NCBI GenBank assembly: GCA_900539665.1 | Contig: UQCV01000027.1 | Location: 1-27,669 of the forward strand | Source: an uncultured Succinivibrionaceae bacterium | GTDB taxonomy: Bacteria; Pseudomonadota; Gammaproteobacteria; Enterobacterales; Succinivibrionaceae | DNA: 27,669 bases | Reading direction: 5' to 3' | In this document: positions 6,831 through 14,977 of the stretch, piece by piece | Position numbering within the stretch: the first letter of the stretch is position 1 | Layout: every line of letters begins with the position of its first letter | The notes under the pieces: generated by a model | The model's database searches: none | What the model saw: only the letters and a program-made list of their open reading frames with translations | What the model was told of the DNA's origin: nothing | Translations under genes and position numbers: made by a program

Positions 6831-7904
6831 TTAAGTCCGTTTACGTAGCAGATAAAAACCAATGCAAAATACCAACAAGGACGGCATCAAAGCCCCTATG
6901 ATTGGATGAATGCCATAAACTACGGTAAACGGCGCTAAGATTTCATTGACTGCATAAAATATGAAGCCGGTGACAATCCCAACCACGATTCTAGCCCCCA
7001 TAGATGCACTTCTAAGTGGCCCAAAAATAGTACTAGCTGCTAGTAGTACAATTACTACTAACATAAATGGCTGAATAATCTTTCGATAAAGTTCAAGCTG
7101 ATATCGTTCTACCTTTTGCCCATTAGATTGCATATATGAAATGTAACCCATAAGTCCTCTAATCGACAAATCGGTAGCTGCAACCCCAACAACGGCCACT
7201 TTATCAGGCGTTAATCTTAAGCGCCAAGTTTTTTGAGGTAAAAATGAATGCTTAATTCCATTAGCCGCGAATTCATCTATGGATACATTTTTCATGACCC
7301 AAACCCCATCTTGCCAACTACCTGTCTGTGCGCGTTCTACTAACTTAAGTTGCTTTTTTGGAGTGTCGGTAAAAGTGTAACGAATTATAGAATTCAAAGT
7401 TCCATCCGTCATCACGAAATTAATAAGGATAAATGAGCTATCTTCTTTAAACCAAACACCGCGAGATGTAATAGCAATTTGACCGTTAGAACGAGCTTCA
7501 GAATAAAATGTTTCAGCTCGACTCTCAGATTTTGGCATGACAAATTCAGAGACTAAAAGCACAGCGATAATGAGTGGCACCAACCCTTTAACGGCGCTAA
7601 AGACAATGCTTAATCTTGATTTACCAAGAGCTTGCATCACAATTAGTTCTGAACTAGATGCAAGGTTACCAAGAGCCAACACTACCCCAAGCAAAACCCC
7701 TAGAGGGAAAAAAGTAACTAGTTGCCCTGGCATGGTGTAAAAAACGTAAAACGCAGCATCTAGATAACCATAACTATCTTTACCTATATTACGCATTTGG
7801 TCTACGTATTTAATGAGCGAGCTTAAAGCGACCAAACCGATGGTACAACAAATCACCATCAAAATAACATTGCGAGCAATGTAACGATCAATAATCTTAA
7901 ACAT
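6831..7904 (-). CDS. lptG: LPS export ABC transporter permease LptG
   Basis: One of the two permeases of the LptB2FGC machine that extracts lipopolysaccharide from the inner membrane and pushes it across the periplasm. The 357-residue protein has the family layout: hydrophobic segments near residues 12-35, 55-80 and 98-120, a periplasmic beta-jellyroll domain at about 130-260, and three more membrane segments at about 270-355. Landmarks include MFKIIDRYIARNV at the start, SSSELIVMQALGKSRL (the coupling helix contacting LptB), AITSRGVWFKEDSSFILI in the jellyroll and LLRKR at the end. It follows lptF with a 3-bp gap, so they are translationally linked. Downstream sequence is disrupted by the IS21-like relic. 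Confidence 0.95.
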   Translation of the reverse strand: MFKIIDRYIARNVILMVICCTIGLVALSSLIKYVDQMRNIGKDSYGYLDAAFYVFYTMPGQLVTFFPLGVLLGVVLALGNLASSSELIVMQALGKSRLSIVFSAVKGLVPLIIAVLLVSEFVMPKSESRAETFYSEARSNGQIAITSRGVWFKEDSSFILINFVMTDGTLNSIIRYTFTDTPKKQLKLVERAQTGSWQDGVWVMKNVSIDEFAANGIKHSFLPQKTWRLRLTPDKVAVVGVAATDLSIRGLMGYISYMQSNGQKVERYQLELYRKIIQPFMLVVIVLLAASTIFGPLRSASMGARIVVGIVTGFIFYAVNEILAPFTVVYGIHPIIGALMPSLLVFCIGFYLLRKRT

Positions 7905-7907
7905 AAG

Positions 7908-9125
7908 CTAAACCTTCTGCTCTTTACGTTTTTGATTGCGTTTAGCCCGCAAACGATTAAAAAATTCTGTATCCGTTAAATTCAGAGGAATGGCAAATAA
8001 TAAGGCGTATAAGCATGGCACCACAAAAACCCCAGGAAACAGTGGAAAGACCCCACGACTACAAGCAGATTTAAGTCCAAAAGCAATTAGGAAATAACTT
8101 ATATAAATCGCCACAGCCGGGACAAACTTAGCAAAGCGCCCTTGACGTGGATTTACCATAGATAATGGCACTACTAACATAACCAATACTATGACGCTAA
8201 ATGGTTGTAAGAAACGCCATTCAATTTCAGTTAAACTTGGTACATCACCATTACTGGCCAGCTGTTTAAGAGACAAAGAAGAAATTTTAGTCTGTGATTC
8301 TCTTTCACGGCTACCAGGAATGAACGCCTTAAAATTCTTATAAGATGAAATTTGGTACTCACCCTTTTCATCTGGTCCTGTATAGAGAAAACCATTTTTA
8401 AGGTTTACCCATAACAAGTTTTCGTTATCGTTTTCGATCCAACCTTCATTAGATACATTAACTGTTGGAGGCTGTTGTTTTTGCGGGTTACCTTGAGTCA
8501 ACACATAGATCTGCTTCATAGTTTCCGCATCTTTTTGTGGTTTTAAATCCCCTTTAGTTGAATTTTTCACAACCGTTTGTTCATTTGATTTTTGGAGATC
8601 TTGAGCAGATGTAGCAGTTTTGGCTGGCTCTTTCGCCACATCTTCCACGTAAATGATCATGTCTCTAAATTCAAGAAAACGACCGGTATCAATGGCAAAA
8701 AATGTCGGGTCTGTTTTGGACTTGCTAATAAGCTCAAATTGCTTCGCTTCACACCAAGGAGCTAACCACAATGAACAAATAGCTGAAAGAGCAGCAGTCA
8801 CCAAGGAAATACTAAAACAAATTTTTAATAGCTTTCCCTGGGAATAACCCACTGAGCGCATTACTACCATTTCACTTTGCGAGCACAAGCTACCAACCGC
8901 AAAAAGAATGGCTAAAAACACCGATAATGGCAACATAAATCCTGCCATTGAAGGTATAGATAGACTTAATAATTGAGATACTAACTCTGTGGGAATGCGT
9001 CCACTAGCAGCTCTTGAAACGAATTTAATAAAAGTTTGGCTCATAAAAATGAGCATCAAGACCGCAAAAATAGCAAATTGCGTCCAAATCACATTCTTGA
9101 AAATGTATTTTGATATTATGTGCAC
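7908..9125 (-). CDS. lptF: LPS export ABC transporter permease LptF
   Basis: Partner of LptG in lipopolysaccharide export. Three N-terminal membrane segments, a periplasmic jellyroll, and three C-terminal membrane segments; LCSQSEMVVMRSVGYSQGKL is the coupling helix and MVVPLSMVNPRQGRF is the conserved fifth-segment motif. I prefer GTG at 9125 (MHIISKYIFKN), which aligns with the E. coli start; a TTG at 9143 would add six residues but has only GGGA two bases upstream. About 40 extra residues rich in K, T, Q and S (roughly positions 168-208) sit inside the jellyroll compared with E. coli LptF, near 366 residues. It lies divergent from pepA, as in E. coli. Confidence 0.94.
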   Translation of the reverse strand: MHIISKYIFKNVIWTQFAIFAVLMLIFMSQTFIKFVSRAASGRIPTELVSQLLSLSIPSMAGFMLPLSVFLAILFAVGSLCSQSEMVVMRSVGYSQGKLLKICFSISLVTAALSAICSLWLAPWCEAKQFELISKSKTDPTFFAIDTGRFLEFRDMIIYVEDVAKEPAKTATSAQDLQKSNEQTVVKNSTKGDLKPQKDAETMKQIYVLTQGNPQKQQPPTVNVSNEGWIENDNENLLWVNLKNGFLYTGPDEKGEYQISSYKNFKAFIPGSRERESQTKISSLSLKQLASNGDVPSLTEIEWRFLQPFSVIVLVMLVVPLSMVNPRQGRFAKFVPAVAIYISYFLIAFGLKSACSRGVFPLFPGVFVVPCLYALLFAIPLNLTDTEFFNRLRAKRNQKRKEQKV

Positions 9126-9198
9126 GAATACAAACCAGCTCAAAATCCCGAAAAACGTTTGTGCTTAATGCTTAGCAAAGCATCAGCAAATTGTGTTA

Positions 9199-9207
9199 AT
9201 TGTACCA
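9199..9207 (-). promoter_or_regulatory. Promoter of lptF-lptG
   Basis: Extended -10 TGGTACAAT read on the minus strand (TACAAT at 9204-9199). No good -35 is seen at 17 bp, which fits an extended -10 promoter. The leader would be about 65 nt and contains a small hairpin ATGCTT/AAGCAT. Confidence 0.5.
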
Positions 9208-9540
9208 TGACTGCGCCAATTTTGGGGACGTAAAGCGCAATTAAACTGCGGAGCAAGGTCTATTTTTATGCATTTAAACAAGCATGAATTAGGCTTGTAG
9301 TTTTGTGTGATCTAATTTAGTTTTCCGAAATGATTTATCTCGAGGCCTAAATTAATTTTAACCATTTATACTCGTCTAAAATGCTTTAAATCCTTTTGTT
9401 TCCTCAGAACCAGTTAAAAAGCCACCTCCTGTCGGCCGTTCATTTTTCGACATTTAGCCTGCTTGTAAACTTACATTTCGTAACTAGGTTGCCACTTTAT
9501 CCCCCTAAAGCTTTAGACCTTAATGCCCAAAAGCTCACTC
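9208..9540. other. Intergenic region between divergent lptF and pepA, no gene recognised
   Basis: About 330 bp of AT-rich sequence between the two promoters. It contains a short inverted repeat TGTAA-AC-TTACA near 9464-9475 that could bind a regulator. No ORF with a ribosome site and no RNA gene are evident. Confidence 0.5.
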
Positions 9541-9542
9541 TC

Positions 9543-9551
9543 TGCTACAAT
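9543..9551 (+). promoter_or_regulatory. Promoter of pepA
   Basis: Extended -10 TGCTACAAT with no clear -35. The start codon is 33 bp downstream, preceded by a good Shine-Dalgarno AGGAG at 9575-9579. Confidence 0.6.
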
Positions 9552-9584
9552 GTTAGATGGCAATTTTAATATTTAGGAGTACGT

Positions 9585-11147
9585 ATGCCTAACTTTCAAT
9601 CATACCCTCATACAAGTCTCGAAGAAGCTTGCAAACTTGTTCCTAGTGTCAATGTTACCGACACCGTAAACTTTTCTTTAAACCGCTTAAAAAAGTTTGT
9701 CCTTCCACTTTTTTGTAGCCAAGAAGATCCAAGCCGAGTTTTACGTCACTCTGCCCTTCCATATAGCGATAGCGCTCTTACCTTTGAAGACGCAGACCAA
9801 GATGCTCCTTTTGCCGTTAGAAATTGTAAAGAAGCCTCCGATCCACGTCTTGAACTCGTAAACCTCGATGAACTAGGTCAAGATGGTCTTTACGAACAAG
9901 ACATGGCCATCATAGCTCGCAATATGCTTATACTTGTTCAAACTAAAGAACCGCTTAACATCTTGCTTACAGCTAATACGCTTAAAAACCTAGATACCAA
10001 AGTAAGTACTTTCCTTCTTAGCCTTTTGACCGCTCAAGAATTTACAGACTCTAGATTCAAATCCAAAAACAATGCAAATTCCCCTCTTAAGTCTATAAAC
10101 ATTATTTGCGCCCCTGATGTAGAAGAACAAACTGTTGCCATTTTAAACGCCACCGTGGAGCAGATTAAAAACACATTTACCGGGATTCTTTATGCGCGCC
10201 TATTAGGTAATTTGCCGGCCAATATTGGGACCCCGCAATACTTCGCTGAAGAAGCACAGACTTTAGCAGCCCAACTCCCAATGCTTAAAGTTTCTGTTCA
10301 CGATGAAGGCTTTTTAAAAGCAGAGCAGATGAATGCTTTGCTTGCCGTCGCTTCAGGCTCTACCCAAAAGCCATACATGACTGTATTTGAATACACTCCA
10401 ACTGCAACAACTAACGAACAACCTATCACCATAATCGGCAAAGGTTTAACTTTTGATTCAGGTGGGCTCAGTTTAAAACCAGGGGCCCAAATGGATGAAA
10501 TGATGTTTGATAAATGTGGCGCCGTTTCAGTCTTTGGTTTGATGTATGCAGCAGTAACGAACAAACTACCCCTTAAAATCATTGGTTTAGCCTCATTTAC
10601 GGAAAACATGCCAGATGGTAACTCATATCACCCTGGTGATATTATTACCACTAGAAGTGGCCGCACCGTTGAAGTTTTAAATACGGACGCCGAAGGACGT
10701 TTGGTTTTAGCTGACACTATCTCTTACGCCGTTAGCACCTTTAACCCTCGTTTGGTGATCGATATCGCCACCTTAACTGGGGCGTGCATGGTAGCTCTAG
10801 GTCATGACACTACCGGGTTCTTTACTAATGGAGCGGCCGAACGATTAGAACTACCACATCTTTTGCGAACTGCTTCTGAGCTCACAGGGGATACTGCATG
10901 GCACTTACCTCAAGGTAAACTTTTTGGCCAGATGATCGAAGCGCGTTTTGGGGATTTAGCTAATACTGGTGGGCGTTATGCCGGAGCTGTAACTGCGGGC
11001 GAATTTTTAAAGTGCTTCGCAGAGAAAAAACCATGGGTGCATCTAGACGTAGCCGGTACCGCTTGGGTAAGTGGCACCAAGAAAACAGCTACTGGTCGCC
11101 CTGTCGCTTTAGTTACTAAGTTATTGGAACTATTAGCCCACAAGTAA
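9585..11147 (+). CDS. pepA: Leucyl aminopeptidase, M17 family
   Basis: A cytosolic two-metal aminopeptidase that removes N-terminal residues from peptides; in E. coli the same protein also binds DNA in carAB control and Xer recombination. The 520-residue product has a poorly conserved N-terminal domain (about 1-190) and a catalytic domain (about 205-520). Metal and active-site motifs are intact: IGKGLTFDSGGLSLKP (Lys286, Asp291), MMFDKCGAVSVFG, the M17 signature NTDAEGRL (366-373), VIDIATLTGACMVALG, and HLDVAGTAW. Start ATG has AGGAG five bases upstream. It is divergent from lptF, as in many gammaproteobacteria, but holC does not follow; convergent holB does. Confidence 0.96.
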   Translation: MPNFQSYPHTSLEEACKLVPSVNVTDTVNFSLNRLKKFVLPLFCSQEDPSRVLRHSALPYSDSALTFEDADQDAPFAVRNCKEASDPRLELVNLDELGQDGLYEQDMAIIARNMLILVQTKEPLNILLTANTLKNLDTKVSTFLLSLLTAQEFTDSRFKSKNNANSPLKSINIICAPDVEEQTVAILNATVEQIKNTFTGILYARLLGNLPANIGTPQYFAEEAQTLAAQLPMLKVSVHDEGFLKAEQMNALLAVASGSTQKPYMTVFEYTPTATTNEQPITIIGKGLTFDSGGLSLKPGAQMDEMMFDKCGAVSVFGLMYAAVTNKLPLKIIGLASFTENMPDGNSYHPGDIITTRSGRTVEVLNTDAEGRLVLADTISYAVSTFNPRLVIDIATLTGACMVALGHDTTGFFTNGAAERLELPHLLRTASELTGDTAWHLPQGKLFGQMIEARFGDLANTGGRYAGAVTAGEFLKCFAEKKPWVHLDVAGTAWVSGTKKTATGRPVALVTKLLELLAHK

Positions 11148-11162
11148 TTCATCAATAAAACT

Positions 11163-11190
11163 AAAGGGGATTAAATTTAATCCCCTTTTT
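11163..11190. terminator. Intrinsic terminator of pepA, possibly bidirectional
   Basis: A perfect 26-bp palindrome at 11163-11188 (AAAGGGGATTAAA and its complement) runs into five T at 11186-11190. It separates convergent pepA and holB. Confidence 0.88.
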
Positions 11191-11246
11191 AGTCTACGTT
11201 AGTCTACATCTTTGTAAACTTTAACTTTAGTCGAACTTATCTTGCA

Positions 11247-12206
11247 TTAGAAATGCAAAGTAAACCAACTTACAAGTTGCAACATATTGACATATGAAGT
11301 CTTTATGGATGGCACTTGCCTTAAAGCTAATATGCGATTCAAAGCTTGGCTTAACGACACTGGACTAATTTTCGCTAGCGCTTCAAGAACATCAGTTCGA
11401 TGCTTTAAAAGGCACAAATGCGTAGCCGGCACACCTGACTGATAAGCCAAACCTTCTTTAATTAGGCTGTATAAGATACCGTAAACTTGTTCTGGCTCTG
11501 TTAGCTTTTTATCAAAAAAAGTCGCCACAGTAGTCGGGCTATTTTTACCCACAATAGCATCACAGGCTTGTTGTACCCCTTCTCTTATAAGCTCGTGTTC
11601 CTTTTTTTGTACACAGGCTAAAACCTTAAGGGGCGACCAGCCTAAAACCGCCAGCTCAAGGTCATAATTTTCATTAGTCTTTAGCTCTTGGCATAAAAAA
11701 TCGTTAAGCATTTTTGGATTGGGCTGAGGAATCGTGACACGCATACAGCGACTTATAATAGTCGGCAATAACGCTTGTAAACTCCCTGTAGTCAAAATGA
11801 TCAAGGATCCTAAAGGAGGTTCTTCTAACGTTTTTAAAAGGGCGTTAGCCGCCGGCACGGTCATGCGTTCCGCCCCTTCAATATAAAGCACTTTGCCATG
11901 ATTATTAGCCGCTGTATCATCTAACGCTCTAATGCCCAACCGAACGTCTTCGATCCCAATAGACGATTTGTCATCACTCCCGACGATGTAATAATCAGGA
12001 TGAGTAGAGGCTGACATGTATACACAGCTCCGACAGGTACAGTCTTCACTTCCCTGCTCTAAGCATAAATATCGTCGTGCTAGTTCAAATGCCAGTTGTC
12101 CGCCCCCAAGACCTCTAGCCACTGTCAACAATACAGCATGCGGTACTCGACCTGAAGCCAACATTTTTTTGAAGATATCCACTCCGGGCATGAGCCAGTT
12201 ATACAC
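11247..12206 (-). CDS. holB: DNA polymerase III delta-prime subunit
   Basis: A clamp-loader component that, with delta and tau/gamma, opens the sliding clamp and loads it onto primed DNA. The 319 residues begin MYNWLMPGVDIFKKML and show the family marks: a degenerate P loop (ARGLGGGQLA, 30-39), four cysteines for zinc (48, 56, 58, 61), STHPDYYIV, AANALLKTLEEPP (sensor/DExx region) and a TIISRC motif. The cysteine spacing is C-x7-C-x-C-x2-C, tighter than the E. coli C-x8-C-x2-C-x2-C. The start is GTG, supported by AGGAG six bases upstream; a nearby ATG is out of frame. It follows tmk by 115 bp. A 7-bp hairpin spans the stop codon but lacks a T tract. Confidence 0.93.
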   Translation of the reverse strand: MYNWLMPGVDIFKKMLASGRVPHAVLLTVARGLGGGQLAFELARRYLCLEQGSEDCTCRSCVYMSASTHPDYYIVGSDDKSSIGIEDVRLGIRALDDTAANNHGKVLYIEGAERMTVPAANALLKTLEEPPLGSLIILTTGSLQALLPTIISRCMRVTIPQPNPKMLNDFLCQELKTNENYDLELAVLGWSPLKVLACVQKKEHELIREGVQQACDAIVGKNSPTTVATFFDKKLTEPEQVYGILYSLIKEGLAYQSGVPATHLCLLKHRTDVLEALAKISPVSLSQALNRILALRQVPSIKTSYVNMLQLVSWFTLHF

Positions 12207-12321
12207 ATCTTTCTCCTTTCATTTCCAAGTAACCGTCTAACTAATGCTAACTTGCAATCAAGCAACCACAACTAAGCCTTTAGAAAGAGTTAAAGCAAAA
12301 AGCTTAACATAACTATGATTC

Positions 12322-12978
12322 TTATTTTGGCGCACCAAGCTTATGTTTTAGCGTATTTTGAATTGAAGCCGTCACTTCTGCAAGAGGCTTGGTAGCATCA
12401 ACAACCACTAAATGGGCTGGATCTTTTTGGGCCTCAGCCAAAAAACAAGCTCTAATCCGCTTAAAAAATGACATATCTTCAAGTTCAAAACGATCTAACG
12501 CTCCTCGACCACGCGCCCGTTCTAAACCTATTTCAGGTGGCAGATCCAAAATCAAAGTTAAATCAGGCTTAAAATCCCCTAAAACCGTAGTTCTAATGGT
12601 GTTAATTAGATTTAAATCCATGCCACGACCAGCCCCTTGATAAGCGACTGTTGATAAGTCATGCCGATCACCTATTACCCACTTTCCCGCAGCTAACGCT
12701 GGTTTTATAACCGTATTCACTAGCTGTACTCTAGAGGCGTACATGAGAAGTAATTCAGCTTCACTACACATAGAATCGTCAGTCCGAGGCTTTTTTAAAA
12801 TTTCACGGATCTCTTCCGCAATTGGAGTCCCACCCGGTTCGCGGGTATGGATAATATCAGTGGATTGCACCCCCAATTCAGAGCCTAAAAAATCGGCAAT
12901 GGTTTTAGCGGCTGTACTTTTGCCCCCACCTTCACAACCTTCTAATACAATAAATTTTCCACAATTTACTTTATCCAT
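12322..12978 (-). CDS. tmk: Thymidylate kinase
   Basis: Phosphorylates dTMP to dTDP with ATP, the last specific step toward dTTP. The 218-residue enzyme has the P loop GCEGGGKST (residues 14-22), TREPGGTPIAEEIR for dTMP binding, the GDRHDLSTVAYQGAGRG segment containing the DR motif and phosphate/thymine contacts, and an Arg-rich LID (ERARGRGALDRFE). The Arg-containing LID and the non-basic P loop are those of E. coli-type Tmk. The start ATG has GGGA five bases upstream. It lies between mltG and holB, the same gene order as in the E. coli fab region. Confidence 0.96.
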   Translation of the reverse strand: MDKVNCGKFIVLEGCEGGGKSTAAKTIADFLGSELGVQSTDIIHTREPGGTPIAEEIREILKKPRTDDSMCSEAELLLMYASRVQLVNTVIKPALAAGKWVIGDRHDLSTVAYQGAGRGMDLNLINTIRTTVLGDFKPDLTLILDLPPEIGLERARGRGALDRFELEDMSFFKRIRACFLAEAQKDPAHLVVVDATKPLAEVTASIQNTLKHKLGAPK

Positions 12979-13052
12979 TTAAATCCCATATTCCTCTTGA
13001 TTTCGCTTATGTATATTTGAACTATAAACTTAAAAACATTTAACCCCTAAAA

Positions 13053-14360
13053 CTATTTAGCTAGCTTGCTTTTTGTTTTGCTTTCTGTTTTGCTTTCTGC
13101 TTTGCTTTCTGCTTTGCTTTCTGCTTTGCTTTCTGCTTTGCTTTCTGCTTTGGCTTCCACATTTTTTTCATCTTGATCTTTTTTAGGAGCTTCCACTTTA
13201 GATGAAACCTGGTTTTTAGTGTGATGTTGAGCAACTTGCGCTTCCTTTGGTTGTGCTTTGGCAGTTCCTTGGGAGGTTTGGTCACCTAATACTTGATCGC
13301 TAAGCTCCTTTGACTTTTGAGGAGCTTGCAAGGACTTTTTATAATCTGCAACTCGACGTCTATAATCTACCACCGCTTTTTCATGTTCCCGCCCTGTTTT
13401 GGAAAACACATGACCTTCTCGGCTGTCAGGTCCTAAAGCCACAAAAAATAAATAATCGGTTTTAGCCGGATGTAAAGCCGCTTTGATCGAGGCTCGGCTC
13501 GGTATGGCAATAGGTGTTGGAGGCAAACCATCGATTACGTATGTGTTATAAGGGTTGTTATCTGTTAAGAAGCTTTTTAACACGCGGCCTTTGTACCTGT
13601 CACCAACCCCATAAATTACCGTAGGATCAGTTTGGAGTTTCATACCTTTACGTAAACGATTGATAAAAACTGAGGCGACTAAAGGTCGTTCTTTGGCCAC
13701 GGCTGATTCTTTTTCAATAATAGATGCCATGATTAAAGCTTCATAAGCATCGGCATATGGCAAGTTAGGATCTCTTTTGGCAAACTCTTTAGCTAAGAAA
13801 TCTTTTTGGGCTTGATGTGATCTTTTTAAAACTTCCAAATCAGTTGTCCCATCCTCGAAAGAATAGGTATCTGGCATAAGGAGCCCTTCGGGATTTTCTC
13901 TTTCAATTTCTAAAAGCTCCGCAATTTCAGCTAACGAGATATCGGCTTTTAGTTCGTGTTCTAATCTTGAATCTTTTTGCACTAGCTTTAAAAAGTCACT
14001 AAAACGTCCCCCTTCTATTAACGAGATCGAATAGCTTCTAACTTTGCCACTAGTCAAAATGGCAAGGACTTCACTAAAATTTGCCTGCGCTGGAATGTTA
14101 TAAGTACCTACTCGCACCTTAGTTAGTTCTGGGTGCAATTTAAGCCATAAACGAAAAACGTAACTATTTGGTTCCTGAGCAAAAAGGTCCGCATAAATGG
14201 TGCGAAGGCTGGTGCCTTTTTTTAACACATAAACTGTTTTGTCTTGAGTTTTGGCATTATTTATTTGTTGATACTCTTGATGCACATAAAAGCCACCTAG
14301 ACCGCCAATTATCAGGCCTAAGACCACTAAAAGCACCATCAGCTTTAATACAAATTTCAT
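13053..14360 (-). CDS. mltG: Endolytic murein transglycosylase MltG with a repetitive C-terminal tail
   Basis: An inner-membrane lytic transglycosylase that cuts nascent glycan strands and helps set their length. One membrane anchor (residues 5-25), a LysM-like region (about 42-110), then the YceG catalytic domain: IEGGRFSDF, EGLLMPDTY, the catalytic Glu in MASIIEKESAVAKERPLVASVFINRL (Glu216/218), LQTDPTVIYG and LPPTPIAIP. The core ends near residue 345, the usual family length. About 90 extra residues follow, polar and low-complexity, ending in seven 4-residue repeats (KAES x5, KTES, KTKS; 404-431). The ATG at 14360 fits the anchor; AAGGG is only two to three bases upstream. First gene of mltG-tmk-holB. 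Confidence 0.93.
   Translation of the reverse strand: MKFVLKLMVLLVVLGLIIGGLGGFYVHQEYQQINNAKTQDKTVYVLKKGTSLRTIYADLFAQEPNSYVFRLWLKLHPELTKVRVGTYNIPAQANFSEVLAILTSGKVRSYSISLIEGGRFSDFLKLVQKDSRLEHELKADISLAEIAELLEIERENPEGLLMPDTYSFEDGTTDLEVLKRSHQAQKDFLAKEFAKRDPNLPYADAYEALIMASIIEKESAVAKERPLVASVFINRLRKGMKLQTDPTVIYGVGDRYKGRVLKSFLTDNNPYNTYVIDGLPPTPIAIPSRASIKAALHPAKTDYLFFVALGPDSREGHVFSKTGREHEKAVVDYRRRVADYKKSLQAPQKSKELSDQVLGDQTSQGTAKAQPKEAQVAQHHTKNQVSSKVEAPKKDQDEKNVEAKAESKAESKAESKAESKAESKTESKTKSKLAK
13068..13151 (-). repeat. 12-bp tandem repeat in the 3' end of mltG
   Basis: Seven units of 12 bp, coding-strand unit AAAGCAGAAAGC, five identical in a row or nearly so and two diverged at the 3' end. Each unit encodes Lys-Ala-Glu-Ser. 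Slippage would change the tail in steps of four residues without a frameshift. Confidence 0.95.
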
Positions 14361-14776
14361 ATCCCTTACCGCTATGACCTATTATCAACAAACTAGCTAA
14401 AAACTTTGGGCCTCAAAGTTAAAGTTCTTGGTTGATCTAACACTCTGCGTTAGCGTTCTAAGCCCAAGAAATCCTAGTCGTGACTTTGTTTTTAAATTTA
14501 AGGCCTTGAGGTTTAATTTTGACAATGGTTTATGCGTATGCCACGATGTCTTAAATTAAATCTTTTGGTCCATATTCACCCTAAATTTCATAACCAACTT
14601 CATAACAGTTTACATGAAAGAACCAAAGCAGGTAAGAAAAATTCTTTAGGCCGACATAAGAGCTAGAGGCTTCTCGAGATTACTTCAGGCTGAACTTTGA
14701 TTTAATTCACCCCCTTATATTTATAAAACCCCTTCTTCTTACTAATTTTAAGCATGAAGTTTCAGCGTCTTTAGAG
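14361..14776. other. Intergenic region between divergent mltG and valS, no gene recognised
   Basis: About 415 bp, AT-rich. A -10-like GATAAT for mltG can be seen on the minus strand about 30 bp before its start. A small hairpin CTAAC/GTTAG is near 14440-14455. No coding sequence with a ribosome site was found. Confidence 0.45.
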
Positions 14777-14912
14777 TAAAATACAAGCAGTTTATTGTCA
14801 GTTGGCTTAAGCACTGGTCAAAACCCTTTAAAGATCATAGCACAACCTCCAACTGACTTATTCCTGAACTCAGCCGCACGGCTTCCGAACCGGAAGTTGT
14901 CGGCTCTTTTTT
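14777..14912 (+). promoter_or_regulatory. valS leader: structured RNA ending in an intrinsic terminator (attenuator candidate)
   Basis: A -10-like TAAAAT at 14777-14782 is followed by an RNA of about 120 nt. It can form a long-range helix GTCAGTTGG (14797-14805) with CCAACTGAC (14849-14857), then a strong terminator hairpin at 14872-14905 with six T. This lies only 65 bp before the valS ATG, so read-through must be regulated or a second promoter must exist. No leader peptide rich in Val codons is visible. It could alternatively be a small RNA gene. Confidence 0.6.
14872..14912 (+). terminator. Intrinsic terminator within the valS leader
   Basis: AGCCG pairs with CGGCT and inner CTTCCG pairs with CGGAAG around an AAC loop; with ACGG/TTGT wobble pairs between, the stem is about 15 bp with one bulged C. 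CTTTTTT follows at 14906-14912. Confidence 0.88.
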
Positions 14913-14977
14913 AATCTCTATATCCCCGGACAGAACCTAAGTCCGTGGCGATTTGTTTGCTTGAAAAGAAGAAAACG

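Noticed and set aside
13061..13285. Lys/Gln-repeat ORF in another frame of mltG
   Set aside because: It is a shadow of the 12-bp repeat; the KAES frame continues from the MltG catalytic domain.
14690..14716. TGAACTT with CCTTA 15 bp later, upstream of valS, as a sigma-E promoter
   Set aside because: Wrong spacing relative to the three good units and a poor -10; no terminator follows at small-RNA distance.
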